The position numbers and the translations under genes were made by a program. Under the pieces are notes generated by a model that saw only the letters and a list, made by a program, of their open reading frames with translations, ran no database searches and was not told where the DNA came from. Below are positions 18,233-27,192 of a stretch of 64,000 nt of DNA, in pieces; the first letter of the stretch is position 1, and each line of letters starts with the position of its first letter. Source of the stretch: Paenibacillus_E sp040812395 (GTDB lineage Bacteria; Bacillota; Bacilli; Paenibacillales; NBRC-103111); NCBI RefSeq assembly GCF_040812395.1, contig NZ_JBFNXH010000004.1, positions 248,001 to 312,000 on the forward strand, in the 5' to 3' direction.

Positions 18233-20018
18233 CTTCATGCACCTCCTGCTGTCCTTGCTTCGGGATATATAAGGTAATCGTAGTCCCTACTCCCTGTTCG
18301 CTGTCGACCTCCATGCGAAACGCATCGCCGAAGGTCATCCGCATCCGTTCATTTACGTTCTGGAGTCCGATGGAGGAGAACCCTTTCTTCCTCTCAGGCT
18401 CCGTCAGCAGCATCTCATCTGTAAACATAGACAGCTTGCTGCGAATCCGCTTCAACGTCTCCGCATCCATGCCTTGCCCGCTGTCTTGCACGCGAATACA
18501 GATGTCATCCCATTCTCTGTGCGCTTCCAAGCGAATCGTCCCCGCTTGTTGACTGAGCCCATGAATGAGCGCATTCTCAATCAGAGGCTGCAGGAAAAAC
18601 CGCGGCACTTGCTCCAGAAAAACATCGCTGTCGATATCGATCTCCAGATGCACTTTCTCTTTTTGCCGCATATTCATCAGCTTCACATAGTCGATTACAA
18701 TGTCCACCTCATCGTGCAGAGGAATGCTGCCTTTATCTTGAATGGTCATGCGAAGCAGCTTCGACAAGGACGCGATCATTTCCGCGCTCTCCCGATCCCC
18801 TTTGCCCAGCACCTTCATGCGGATGGAATTCAGCACATTGAACAGAAAATGCGGATTAATCTGCGCCTGAAGCATGTCCAGCTCCGCCTTGCGCTTGCGC
18901 GCATGCGTTCGCGTCACTTCGCTAATCATCTCAGAGATCCGGTCAAGCATCTGATCGAACGATTTCCCGAGACGGCCGATCTCATCCTGACCGCGGATCA
19001 TGCTACGCAAATGCAGCTCCCCCTTTTGCACCGACGTTGCGACTTTGCCCAGCTTCACCAGCGGTTTCGTAAAGGTGCGAATGAATAGCATAAGCGCTAT
19101 GAAAAATAAAATGAAAGAGATCAGCTGGAACATAAACACATTTTCGAAGATCGAATTGATATTGGAGACCGCTGCATGGTAAGGAATTAAGGAAACGAGC
19201 TTCCAGCCGTTTGTCTTAATATCCCGTTTGGAAATGAGATAATCCTCACCATCAATTCGGACAATATTGTCGTTATTATCGACTTTATTCAGATAAGGAA
19301 AGCTTGAGCCAATTCGGCTAACATCGGCATGAGACAAGATGCGGTCATGCTCATCAAGCAGCATCACCTCTTGTCCTTGCACGGCTTCGATTTCCCGGAA
19401 ATAGTCGCCGATCTGCCGTTCCATGATTGTCACCACAACCACTCCGTTGCGGCCGTCCAGCTGCCTCAGCGCTGTGATTTGGTAAGGACTCGCATCCTTA
19501 TCCCTCCGGAAATCCGTCGGCGTAATCCCCACCCAATACGAATCAAGCCCCTGAATCTCCTGCACTTTCGAAATCCATGGCTTCGCTATCAAGAGCGATG
19601 GGTCATAGTCGTCATCCTTGCGGTAATTCATGAAATAGGTGCCATTTTTCAAAATCACCGTTAAATAGCTGGGTTCCCCCGCTGCTGTCGCACTCTCAAT
19701 TTTCGTCAAAATATCGGCGCGTGCTTTGAATTCCTCATAAACAGGATTAATTGTGCCCCAGTCCCCGGAGATGAATTGCTTGAACGTCGAGCTAATGCCC
19801 GACTGATCCACTTGGATATAATTCATCAGGTAAATCATATGTTTCAGCGTATTGGTCACATGATCGTCAACAAGCTGAAGCGTTTGCTGCGCATTGGAGA
19901 CCGCTTGATCCTTGACGGCGTCGCGCGTTAAATAGTTATATACGAGCAGCGTAACCAAGGCCGGCAGTAAAATGCAGACGACTGAGGCGGCGGTCAGCTT
20001 ACCGCGAAAAGATTTCAT
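18225..20018 (-). CDS. YesM-type sensor histidine kinase
   Basis: The 597-residue kinase has transmembrane segments near residues 10-30 and 295-315, a large extracellular dCache-like sensor between them, a HAMP domain, a His-kinase box with the acceptor His in QAQINPHFLFNVLNSI, and a HATPase domain (PLIENALIHGLS; VQDSGQGM; SSIGLQNVNERMRM). I start it at MKSFRGKLT; no clear ribosome binding site supports any start, and the frame continues upstream to 20210. It overlaps yesN by 8 bases. Such kinases sense sugars directly or through binding proteins. Confidence 0.9.
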   Translation of the reverse strand: MKSFRGKLTAASVVCILLPALVTLLVYNYLTRDAVKDQAVSNAQQTLQLVDDHVTNTLKHMIYLMNYIQVDQSGISSTFKQFISGDWGTINPVYEEFKARADILTKIESATAAGEPSYLTVILKNGTYFMNYRKDDDYDPSLLIAKPWISKVQEIQGLDSYWVGITPTDFRRDKDASPYQITALRQLDGRNGVVVVTIMERQIGDYFREIEAVQGQEVMLLDEHDRILSHADVSRIGSSFPYLNKVDNNDNIVRIDGEDYLISKRDIKTNGWKLVSLIPYHAAVSNINSIFENVFMFQLISFILFFIALMLFIRTFTKPLVKLGKVATSVQKGELHLRSMIRGQDEIGRLGKSFDQMLDRISEMISEVTRTHARKRKAELDMLQAQINPHFLFNVLNSIRMKVLGKGDRESAEMIASLSKLLRMTIQDKGSIPLHDEVDIVIDYVKLMNMRQKEKVHLEIDIDSDVFLEQVPRFFLQPLIENALIHGLSQQAGTIRLEAHREWDDICIRVQDSGQGMDAETLKRIRSKLSMFTDEMLLTEPERKKGFSSIGLQNVNERMRMTFGDAFRMEVDSEQGVGTTITLYIPKQGQQEVHEDV

Positions 20019-20214
20019 CGAGAATTTGGCAATCACCAGGCCAGCAGCCCCTTTGCACGTGAAATGAAAGGCAAAAGAGGAAGAAACAATTCTTCCCCTC
20101 TTTTCATTATATACGATGTTCGCCGCCAAGGATAAACGGCTACGCCGTCCTTCCAGGATGAGTGCGTTTACCCAGAAATATAAGCATCTAGGGTAATAAG
20201 ACGATTTCAAATAC

Positions 20215-20534
20215 GGGCGTTAACGCTTCTCCCCCCAGTCCCATCCCTCTTCTGTTGTACTTTAAGCCGCCTGCCACTTCTCTTTCCCATCACGGGTTAC
20301 CGCGCAGCTGTAACGGTGGAACTACAGTGCGTTATTCTTTAAATTTCCTGTTTTTTTACCAGTGACGGGGAACTATGATGCGTTAAACAGGTAATTGCTA
20401 GCGTGAAACTCCTCATTTCTGATGCATAGCGTACTGCAGTTCCGCGAAATGCCCATTTAAGCCGATATGACTAGCCATAACGCACTGTAGTTCCGCTAGC
20501 CCGCTCATGATAACGTCTTTCAAAGAATCCAATG
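20215..20534. repeat. Repeat element copy C (four 19-nt units; lacks the 5' hairpin arms)
   Basis: Units are forward at 20318-20336 and 20369-20387, reverse at 20425-20443 and 20476-20494. The whole 320-base stretch is a direct repeat of copy D (about 24794-25126), differing by scattered substitutions and small indels. The nested hairpin present in D and E is missing its 5' half here. It separates the permease genes from yesM. Confidence 0.9.
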
Positions 20535-20546
20535 GTCCGGTGAACT

Positions 20547-21380
20547 TTATCCTTTTACCCCGCCTGTGGCAATGCCTTCAATTATGCTCTTCTGACCGAT
20601 CAGGAAGATGATCAAGAGCGGCACAATCGCGGAAACCGCACCAGCCATAATAAGAGAGTAGTACTCGCCGTTGAGCGACGCGAATTTCTGCATCGCCAGC
20701 GGGATGGTGAACAATTTATCCGTCCGCAAGAAGATAAGCGGGTTTTGGTAGTCATTCCAGGTCCAGATGAACCGCAGGATCGCATAAGTCGCTACGGCTG
20801 GGCGCACCAACGGGAACGCGATTTTCCAGAAAATCGTCCAGTGGCCTGCGCCATCCATTTTCGCCGATTCGATGAATTCATTATGAATCCCCATGAAAAA
20901 TTGGCGCAGCATGAACGTCCCGAGGACGCTGAAACAGCCGAGAAGCACAAGACCCATGTGGCTGTCGAACAAGCCGATATTGCGGTACAAAATGAACTGA
21001 GGAATCAGAATCGCTTGGCTAGGCACCATGTAAGTGGCAAGAACGATCATGAACAGCCATTTTCCAGCCGGAAAATCAATTTTGGAAAAGCCATAAGCGG
21101 CAAGCGCCGAAACCACACAAGAGATGAACGTTGTAATGACGGCAACTTTAATCGAGTTCAAATAGTAGAGATAGAACGCCGCTTTCCCGAACCAGACTGT
21201 TTTATAGTTGGCAATGGCATTCCAATGCGTCGGAACCCATTCAATTGGGAACTTGAACACATCCGCTTCCACTTTGAAGGATGTCGACAGCATCCAGAAA
21301 AAGGGCAAAAGGAATAACAACGAAATGATGAACAGGACGATGGTGGTAATCAGCTTGGATAATTGTAATGGTTCTTTCAT
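20547..21380 (-). CDS. Carbohydrate ABC transporter permease (MalG/LplC type)
   Basis: The 277-residue membrane protein has about six transmembrane segments and the EAA-type loop FIESAKMDGAGHWTIFWKIAFPLVRPA for contact with the ATPase. It lies 17 bases after the partner permease gene, and both belong with the lipoprotein at 15106-16485. In most YesMN systems all these genes are contiguous; here a repeat element sits between the permease pair and the kinase gene. Confidence 0.92.
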   Translation of the reverse strand: MKEPLQLSKLITTIVLFIISLLFLLPFFWMLSTSFKVEADVFKFPIEWVPTHWNAIANYKTVWFGKAAFYLYYLNSIKVAVITTFISCVVSALAAYGFSKIDFPAGKWLFMIVLATYMVPSQAILIPQFILYRNIGLFDSHMGLVLLGCFSVLGTFMLRQFFMGIHNEFIESAKMDGAGHWTIFWKIAFPLVRPAVATYAILRFIWTWNDYQNPLIFLRTDKLFTIPLAMQKFASLNGEYYSLIMAGAVSAIVPLLIIFLIGQKSIIEGIATGGVKG

Positions 21381-21397
21381 TTGTGTAGTCCCCTTTC

Positions 21398-22330
21398 TCA
21401 GTAGTTAACCCATTTTTTCTGGCCGAGCCATTGCAGCGCGGTAATGATCATAACCATCGCAAACAGGACAACCGCCATGGAAGATGCATAACCGACGCGA
21501 AGATTAATGAAAGCCGTATCGTATAGGTTCCAAACGATCATGCTCGTCGAATTAAGCGGCCCCCCAGATGTTGTAACCGCAATCAGCTCGAACACCTTGA
21601 ACGTTGAAATAATGCCTGTTACGAGTAAGAAGAAGGAAGTTGGCGACAGCAGCGGAAACGTAATCTTGCTAAAACGAACCCACGGGCTAGCGCCGTCGAT
21701 CTCAGCGGCTTCATAGAGGTCTTTGGGAATCGATTGCAGAGCCGCCATATAGATGATGAGATTGAAACCGATGGACACCCAAACGGAAATCATCATGACA
21801 GACGTTAGCGCGAAAGACGGATCAGCCAGCCATTTTGGCGGGTTTTGAATGCCGATCGACATGAGGAATTGGTTAACCGGCCCTGCTGACGGGTGGAATA
21901 ACACCATCCATACGATGGCTACGGCCACTGTGCTTGAAATATACGGCATGAAATAAGCGACTTTGAAAAAACCTTTCCAATACACATGCTTATTAATGAG
22001 AATCGCTAAAACGAGTGAAATCAACATGTAAACAGGCACAGTAATGAGGAAAATCAAGTTGTTTGAAAGCGATTTGATGAACACTTCGTCGCCGAAAAGC
22101 TTGGTGAAGTTATCCACGCCTATCCACTTTAGCCCTTTCAGGCCTGCAACGAAATTCCAGTCGGCAAAACTTAGCACGAATGTAGCGATGATCGGCAGCA
22201 GCGTCAGTATCGTCACCCCGATTAACATCGGAGAAACAAATAGGAATCCTGCTAAGCTTTCTTGTCGGCGTAATGCGCCTTTTCTATGTCGAGCCTTCGG
22301 TTGTGCGAGCACTTCAGTTGTTGTACGCAT
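21398..22330 (-). CDS. Carbohydrate ABC transporter permease (MalF/LplB type)
   Basis: The 310-residue protein has six predicted transmembrane segments and the EAA loop LYEAAEIDGASPWVRFSKITFPLLSP. It is first in the minus-strand operon; GAGAGGTGAAC lies upstream of ATG 22330. With the MalG-type partner it should form the oligosaccharide channel. No ATPase gene is linked, a common arrangement in Firmicutes that share an MsmX-like ATPase. Confidence 0.92.
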   Translation of the reverse strand: MRTTTEVLAQPKARHRKGALRRQESLAGFLFVSPMLIGVTILTLLPIIATFVLSFADWNFVAGLKGLKWIGVDNFTKLFGDEVFIKSLSNNLIFLITVPVYMLISLVLAILINKHVYWKGFFKVAYFMPYISSTVAVAIVWMVLFHPSAGPVNQFLMSIGIQNPPKWLADPSFALTSVMMISVWVSIGFNLIIYMAALQSIPKDLYEAAEIDGASPWVRFSKITFPLLSPTSFFLLVTGIISTFKVFELIAVTTSGGPLNSTSMIVWNLYDTAFINLRVGYASSMAVVLFAMVMIITALQWLGQKKWVNY

Positions 22331-22526
22331 GGTCTATGTTCACCTCTCGGCATGATGTTTGTGCAGCTTGTATGGACTCATTATAGAGAAATCATGCGAG
22401 GCAACCATAACGTTATTTTGATTTTTCCGTCTCCTATTTTGACCACTTGGCTAAAACGTGATACATCCTCCCAGGCTTTCCGTATAATCGATTTCATAAC
22501 CTATTTTCAACATGGAGGGGTTCATA
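22331..22526. promoter_or_regulatory. Divergent promoter region
   Basis: A perfect TATAAT reads leftwards at 22380-22385, about 50 bases before the permease start, and another reads rightwards at 22483-22488, 39 bases before the DUF2264 start. Neither has a good -35 box, so activator control by YesN of both directions is plausible. Confidence 0.55.
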
Positions 22527-24650
22527 ATGACAAAAGGATGGGAACTGCCGATTACCCGCAACCCGATTCATGCCAAAGAAGATTTACGCCGCGCATTCGA
22601 CGAGCTGACGGTGCCGCTGAAACCGCATTACAGCAAGGGCTCTGCCCGACTTTATATGGGACAAACCGGAACTAGTTATACGGATGAAGTTGCCGGATTC
22701 GAGGGCTTCTCGCGGATTCTCTGGGGACTTTCCCCGCTGCTCGCAGGCGGTGGAGAGAGCGATTTATGGGATATCTATGTAGAGGGCATCCGGCACGGAA
22801 CTGACCCTGCTCATGAAGAATATTGGGGGCAGGTAAGTGACTACGATCAGCGGCTGGTAGAGATGGCCGCTTTCGGTTTAACTTTGGCACTGGTGCCCGG
22901 CAAGTTGAAGGAAAAGTTGAGTGAGCAGGAGCTTCAACGTCTGGTGGCTTGGCTCAGCCAAATCAACGATCACAAGCTGTACGATTGCAACTGGCTGTTC
23001 TTCCGCGTGATGGTGCAGCTCGGCTTCAAGGGAGCTGGCCTTCCCTATAGCCGCGAGCTGATGGAAGAGATTTTAATCGAAGTAGAACGATTCTATCTGG
23101 GAGATGGCTGGTATACCGATGGGGTGGGCGGTCATAGCGATTACTACGTGCCATTCGCCATTCATTACTATAGCCTGGTTTACGCCGTGCTCATGGAGGA
23201 TGAAGATCCGGAACGTTCCGCGCTCTATAAAAATAGGGCCGCCCAGTTCGCCCGGCAATTCATCCACTGGTTCGCGGAAGACGGCAGCGCGCTGCCTTAT
23301 GGCCGAAGCTTGGCGTATCGCTTCTCGCAGTCCGCGTTTTGGAGCGCTCTTGTCTTCGCTGGTGTAGGGCCATTCCCGCTTGGCGTGATGAAGGGGATTA
23401 TATTGCGCAACTTGCGCTGGTGGTTCGCGCAGCCGATCTTCCAAGCCGACGGCGTACTGACCATCGGGTATGCCTACCCGAATCTGGTCATGGCCGAGAA
23501 TTACAACGCGCCCGGATCCCCCTATTGGGCGATGAAGACCTTCCTCGTCCTGGCGCTGCCGGACGAGCATCCCTTCTGGGCAGCGGAGGAATTGCCGCTG
23601 CCTCAGCTGGAAGCGGTGGCGGTGCAACGGGCGCCGCACTTGGTTTTTTGCCGGTCCGTGAGGGAGAACAGGCAAGGCGGCAAGGGCGGGATCGCCGGTG
23701 GGCGCGACGGCGGAGACGATGGAGACAAGCGTCTAAGTGCCGGCGGGGGCGGTATGGGCGGTAAGAGCGTTGGTGGGGGCGGGTACAGCGCTATAGGCGT
23801 TAGTGCGAGTGGGTGCGACGACGGCGCTATGGACGTTAGCGCGAGCGGGTACGGCGACGGCGCTATGGGCGTTAGCGCGAGCGGGTACGGCGACGGCGGT
23901 AAGAGCCCAAGCGGCACCCCACCGCATGTGCTCGCTTTCAACTCCGGGCACATGGGGACGAACGAGCATACCCACACTTCTGCGAAGTATGAGAAGTTCG
24001 TCTATTCCACTCATTTCGGCTTCAGCGTGCCGCGGGCCGAATGGGGGCTCGCCCAGGGCGCCTTCGATTCGATGCTCGCCTTAAGCGAAGGCGACAACCT
24101 GTACCGCGTGAAACGCTCCTGCGTCGAATCGCGGATCGAGGATGGCGTCGTCTATGCACGGTGGAAACCGTGGGCCGACGTGGATGTGCAGACGTGGCTG
24201 CTCGTCGGCACGCCGTGGCACGTGCGGGTTCACCGCATTGAGACCGCGCGGGTTTTGGACGCCGCTGAGGGCGGCTTCGCGCTGGGCACGGACAGCGGCC
24301 GGCAGTCGACCGGACCGCTGGAGACCGAGCGGACGGAGCGCAGCCTCTTGGCCGTCAACGCGCTGGGCGCCAGCGGGGTTGCCAGTCTGTTCGGTGGAGG
24401 CGTGGCCGAGCTGGTACAGCCGAACGCCAACACGAACTTGATGCATCCGCGCACGGTGATCCCCACCGTGCGCACGTCCATTCAACCAGGCGTCGCGTGG
24501 CTGGTCAGCGGGGTTTACGGAGCGCCGGCTAGCCGCGAAGCGGCCGGCGGGTGGGCAGCAGCCCCTTATGCGGAAGTCCGCCAAGGGGAGCTGCTCGTGT
24601 ATGTGAACGCGGGCGGGGAGCCCGTGTTCCGCCACGCACTTCGCTCTTAG
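22527..24650 (+). CDS. DUF2264 family protein with a low-complexity insertion
   Basis: The 707-residue protein matches DUF2264 proteins, which are common beside polysaccharide-degradation genes and are predicted alpha/alpha-barrel enzymes (RLYMGQTGTSYTDEVAGFEGF; LYDCNWLFFRVMVQLGF; GWYTDGVGGHSDYYVPFAIHY). ATG 22527 follows GGAGGGG by 7 bases. Around residues 385-470 a Gly/Ser-rich segment interrupts the domain, carrying three 12-residue repeats (GAMGVSASGYGD-like) encoded by a 36-bp minisatellite. It is divergent from the permease operon and probably helps break down imported oligosaccharide. The reaction is not established. Confidence 0.85.
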   Translation: MTKGWELPITRNPIHAKEDLRRAFDELTVPLKPHYSKGSARLYMGQTGTSYTDEVAGFEGFSRILWGLSPLLAGGGESDLWDIYVEGIRHGTDPAHEEYWGQVSDYDQRLVEMAAFGLTLALVPGKLKEKLSEQELQRLVAWLSQINDHKLYDCNWLFFRVMVQLGFKGAGLPYSRELMEEILIEVERFYLGDGWYTDGVGGHSDYYVPFAIHYYSLVYAVLMEDEDPERSALYKNRAAQFARQFIHWFAEDGSALPYGRSLAYRFSQSAFWSALVFAGVGPFPLGVMKGIILRNLRWWFAQPIFQADGVLTIGYAYPNLVMAENYNAPGSPYWAMKTFLVLALPDEHPFWAAEELPLPQLEAVAVQRAPHLVFCRSVRENRQGGKGGIAGGRDGGDDGDKRLSAGGGGMGGKSVGGGGYSAIGVSASGCDDGAMDVSASGYGDGAMGVSASGYGDGGKSPSGTPPHVLAFNSGHMGTNEHTHTSAKYEKFVYSTHFGFSVPRAEWGLAQGAFDSMLALSEGDNLYRVKRSCVESRIEDGVVYARWKPWADVDVQTWLLVGTPWHVRVHRIETARVLDAAEGGFALGTDSGRQSTGPLETERTERSLLAVNALGASGVASLFGGGVAELVQPNANTNLMHPRTVIPTVRTSIQPGVAWLVSGVYGAPASREAAGGWAAAPYAEVRQGELLVYVNAGGEPVFRHALRS
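23787..23894. repeat. In-frame 36-bp minisatellite, three units
   Basis: Units at 23787-23822, 23823-23858 and 23859-23894 are each 36 bases; the last two differ at a single position. The period is a multiple of three, so copy-number change keeps the DUF2264 frame open. Confidence 0.9.
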
Positions 24651-24711
24651 TCATAGCGTGTTAAGAAGAACGCCTCGCGGCATCCTTGGTATAAACCATG
24701 TGTAGGCGCAT

Positions 24712-25126
24712 GGGGAGTGGATTTGAGACTGGGGTTCTGACCGTTGTTAAAGCCGTGTTCCTTGCATGCACAAGGTGGTGCGAACACGACTTTAAATGCG
24801 GGCGCGAACGCTTCTCCACCCCAGTCCCATCCCCTCTTCGTTCTACTTTGAGTTACCTTCCACTTCTCTTTTTCCATCACGGGCTATCGCTAAGCTATAA
24901 CGACGGAACTACGATGCGTTATCCCTTTAAATTCCCTATTTTTTTACCATGACGAGGAACTATGATGCGTTAAACAGGTAATTGCTAGCGTGAAACTCCA
25001 AATTTCTGATGCATAGCGTAATGTAGTTCCGCGAAACGCCCATTCAAGCCGATATGACTAGCCATAACGCACCGTAGTCCCGCTAGCCCACTCATGATCA
25101 CGTCTTTCAAAGAATCCAATGGTTCG
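24712..25126. repeat. Repeat element copy D with nested hairpins
   Basis: The 5' part is a nested hairpin: an outer stem GACTGGGG (24727-24734) with CCCCAGTC (24819-24826) and an inner 14-base stem 24747-24760 with 24782-24795 (one mismatch). Then come 19-nt units forward at 24905-24923 and 24956-24974 and reverse at 25012-25030 and 25063-25080. It is a direct repeat of copy C, 4.5 kb away. Confidence 0.9.
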
Positions 25127-25135
25127 GTGAAGTAA

Positions 25136-25182
25136 ATAAAAAATGGATAGAATTCAGAAAGCATCTGAATCTCTATCCATTT
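25136..25182 (-). terminator. Terminator of the PEP-mutase-like gene
   Basis: A long stem (AAATGGATAG region 25141-25157 with 25165-25182) is followed on the minus strand by TTTTTTATTT. Confidence 0.85.
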
Positions 25183-25186
25183 CTTA

Positions 25187-25954
25187 TCATTCAAATAGCA
25201 CCGACGTATCCTGGGACTCATAAATGTGAGCCGCACAATTTTCCAAAAGCGTATTGAGCTTACGGTACAACGCGCCCCCAAGACTTAACCTTCTGACTCC
25301 AAGCTCTTTCAGCTTCTTGCAGCTAGTAAGCCCAGGCATCGACATCACATTTAGAGGCGCCGCCGTTTCGGATACGATCATCTTGATTTCGGCGTCATCC
25401 TTTAATCCAGGAACAAAAATCCCGCTTGCTCCGCTCTCCACATAAGCTTTCGCTCTAGTGATCGTTTCTTGCAGCGGATCTTTATTTTGCAAATAAGTAT
25501 CCGTCCTTGCGTTTATGTAAAAATCTTTATAACCGTTCTTCTCTAACTCCGTCCTCATTTTCGTTAAAAGCTCACATTGATGACTCCATGGTTTGAGCCC
25601 CTCTTGATGCTTATAAGAATCCTCGATATTGATGCCGGCTACCCCCAGATCAGCAAGCTTTAACACATTCCCGACAATGGTTTCGTCATCCTTCCCATAG
25701 CCTGATTCAATGTCTGCAGTAACGGGAACTTGAACATGTTCCACGATCGTTTTTATAACACTGAGCTGTCTGTCAAAATCCATCATTTCACCATCAGCAT
25801 ATCCCAAACTTTTCGCTATTCCCCAACTGGTTGTGCCGATTGCTTTGAATCCGGCATTCACGAGAGACAGCGCGGAGAACAAGTCCCATGCATTCCCCAA
25901 CAATAAAATCCCGCCTGATTCATGCAGCGAGTTAAACGCCTTCAATTTGTTCAT
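25187..25954 (-). CDS. Isocitrate lyase/PEP mutase superfamily protein
   Basis: The 255-residue cytoplasmic TIM-barrel protein has the superfamily patterns LLLGNAWDLFSALSLVNAGFKAI, TADIESGYGKDDETI (metal-binding Asp and Glu) and GVAGINIEDS, plus a late GLTSCKKLKELGVRRLSLGG. It lacks the KKCGH signature of true isocitrate and methylisocitrate lyases, so it is more likely an oxaloacetate hydrolase, carboxyphosphonoenolpyruvate mutase-like or uncharacterised C-C or P-C bond enzyme. AAGGAGG precedes the ATG. It is a single gene with its own terminator. Confidence 0.85.
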   Translation of the reverse strand: MNKLKAFNSLHESGGILLLGNAWDLFSALSLVNAGFKAIGTTSWGIAKSLGYADGEMMDFDRQLSVIKTIVEHVQVPVTADIESGYGKDDETIVGNVLKLADLGVAGINIEDSYKHQEGLKPWSHQCELLTKMRTELEKNGYKDFYINARTDTYLQNKDPLQETITRAKAYVESGASGIFVPGLKDDAEIKMIVSETAAPLNVMSMPGLTSCKKLKELGVRRLSLGGALYRKLNTLLENCAAHIYESQDTSVLFE

Positions 25955-26299
25955 GCCAGCACGCCTCCTTAAACTGAAAAATTCATTATGTATGGCTCAT
26001 CTTACCTGAAAAGCCATTTAATTAATTGGTAAATAATGATTATTATTGAAGTATCCTGCCGTACTCCTGTAGTAGATGAAGCCTGCGTTGATCCTTCAAA
26101 AATCAACAATTTGCGCAACTGAACATAAAAGTGCTCGAATTGGAGGTAAACAAGAAAATCGTGTTCCAATGGTCGCCAGCGATAAAGAAGGTTGGGTTTT
26201 TGTGCTGACCTGCTTGAAGGGGTAGTTGGAATTCGGCGTAACCGGATTGCGAACAGGGTTGGTGAAGGATTGACCCTACAACAAACCATTCTGTCAATT
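25955..26299. other. Gap without a supported gene
   Basis: Frames here (for example minus 26002-26349) overlap each other, have no ribosome binding site and give Arg/Ser-rich peptides without homology that I recognise. It may be decayed coding DNA. Confidence 0.4.
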
Positions 26300-26584
26300 T
26301 TATTTAAACGTGTATTGCAACCATAACGTTTGTGCCGAAATAAAAACAAACGGGACGGCTAACACAAAATAGACAGCAGACATTGTAGGATTATTCTTCC
26401 GTTCTTTTACGCCACACGCACATAAAAAGATTGCCATTATAAATTGGGCACCACTTCGCCAATAAGCATTTTTCACATAAAATATGCTCGTCGCCTCAAT
26501 AACGATCACAGCGAAAGTTAATAACTTGAACCACAGGGGATTTTTGCGAAATTGTTCACTTAGGAATTTCATCTTCACCGCCAT
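26300..26584 (-). CDS. Small membrane protein of unknown function
   Basis: The 94-residue product has a charged N-terminus (KFLSEQFRKNPLWFK) and about three hydrophobic segments (LLTFAVIVIEATSIFYV; FIMAIFLCACG; VYFVLAVPFVFISAQTL). GAGAGGGGTAAG lies just upstream; GTG 26587 and ATG 26584 are alternative starts. I recognise no family. It is isolated between decayed stretches. Confidence 0.6.
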   Translation of the reverse strand: MAVKMKFLSEQFRKNPLWFKLLTFAVIVIEATSIFYVKNAYWRSGAQFIMAIFLCACGVKERKNNPTMSAVYFVLAVPFVFISAQTLWLQYTFK

Positions 26585-26696
26585 CACCTTACCCCTCTCT
26601 CCTTAAAAATCCTCATTGGAATTAGACGCTTTAATCACGCAAAAGTTACCTTAATTTACCAAAACTTATGCCCAACGGTTCGTTTACGCGTAAAAG

Positions 26697-26731
26697 CCCT
26701 CCAATCACATTACTGTCATTGGAAGGCCCTT
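26697..26731 (-). terminator. Orphan terminator-like hairpin
   Basis: CCTTCCAAT and ATTGGAGG pair on the minus strand and are followed by a short T tract. It stands upstream of the small membrane gene with no minus-strand gene left in front of it, so its gene was probably lost when the neighbouring duplication formed. Confidence 0.5.
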
Positions 26732-26738
26732 AAAGCGC

Positions 26739-26975
26739 GCATTTCGACAATGTATCGCGTGACGCGCTCAAATGGTTTCGCACCAATGTGCCAGAGCGCA
26801 CTTGCTATAGTTGGCAAAATGCAGCGGCCAGACTCGTAGCCCTCAATTTGAAAGAAAAAAATGCAAGTTAGCTGAGAAATGGCGCAGGAGCTACTGTTAC
26901 TGGGCGAGTCAAGTGGAACCCTGAATCGCGTTGCGAGATGAGGGTTGTTAAGGCCTTTTAGGGCGCTACGGCAGT
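26739..26975 (+). pseudogene. Inverted partial copy of 32.4-32.8 kb (gene end plus one array unit)
   Basis: Bases 26739-26876 repeat, in inverted orientation, the last 45 or so codons of the membrane protein gene at 32639-34009 (SRDALEWFRTNVPERTCYNWQ onwards, including the stop region). Bases 26877-26975 continue into sequence like one unit of the 113-bp tandem array that follows that gene. The breakpoint therefore carried the gene-array junction with it. Confidence 0.85.
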
Positions 26976-27146
26976 GATGATCTGCAGGGCAAGTTTTATT
27001 TTATTTCCATGGAAGGCAATTCTGTTGGTGGAACGCCGGAGGAGATTTGCACGGCGATGAGGAATGTAAAGATTAACTCGAACTGGGCAACGGAGAAGGA
27101 AATCGAGACTTGCTTCCTTGCTCTATCTTTTGAGAATCATTCATAA
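26976..27146 (+). pseudogene. C-terminal fragment of an unidentified gene
   Basis: Immediately after the duplicated fragment, a frame reading YGSDDLQGKFYFISMEGN and continuing for about 55 codons ends at TAA 27144-27146. The composition looks like real protein, but there is no start or ribosome binding site. The insertion of the duplicated segment probably removed its 5' part. I do not recognise the family. Confidence 0.5.
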
Positions 27147-27192
27147 AATACAACGAACGATTTCCTGGAGAAATCGAAGGAGGCTGCCTGTT

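Noticed and set aside
20019..20210. N-terminal extension of the YesM-type kinase
   Set aside because: The 64 extra residues contain no family similarity and precede the normal MKSFRGKLT start followed by the first membrane segment.
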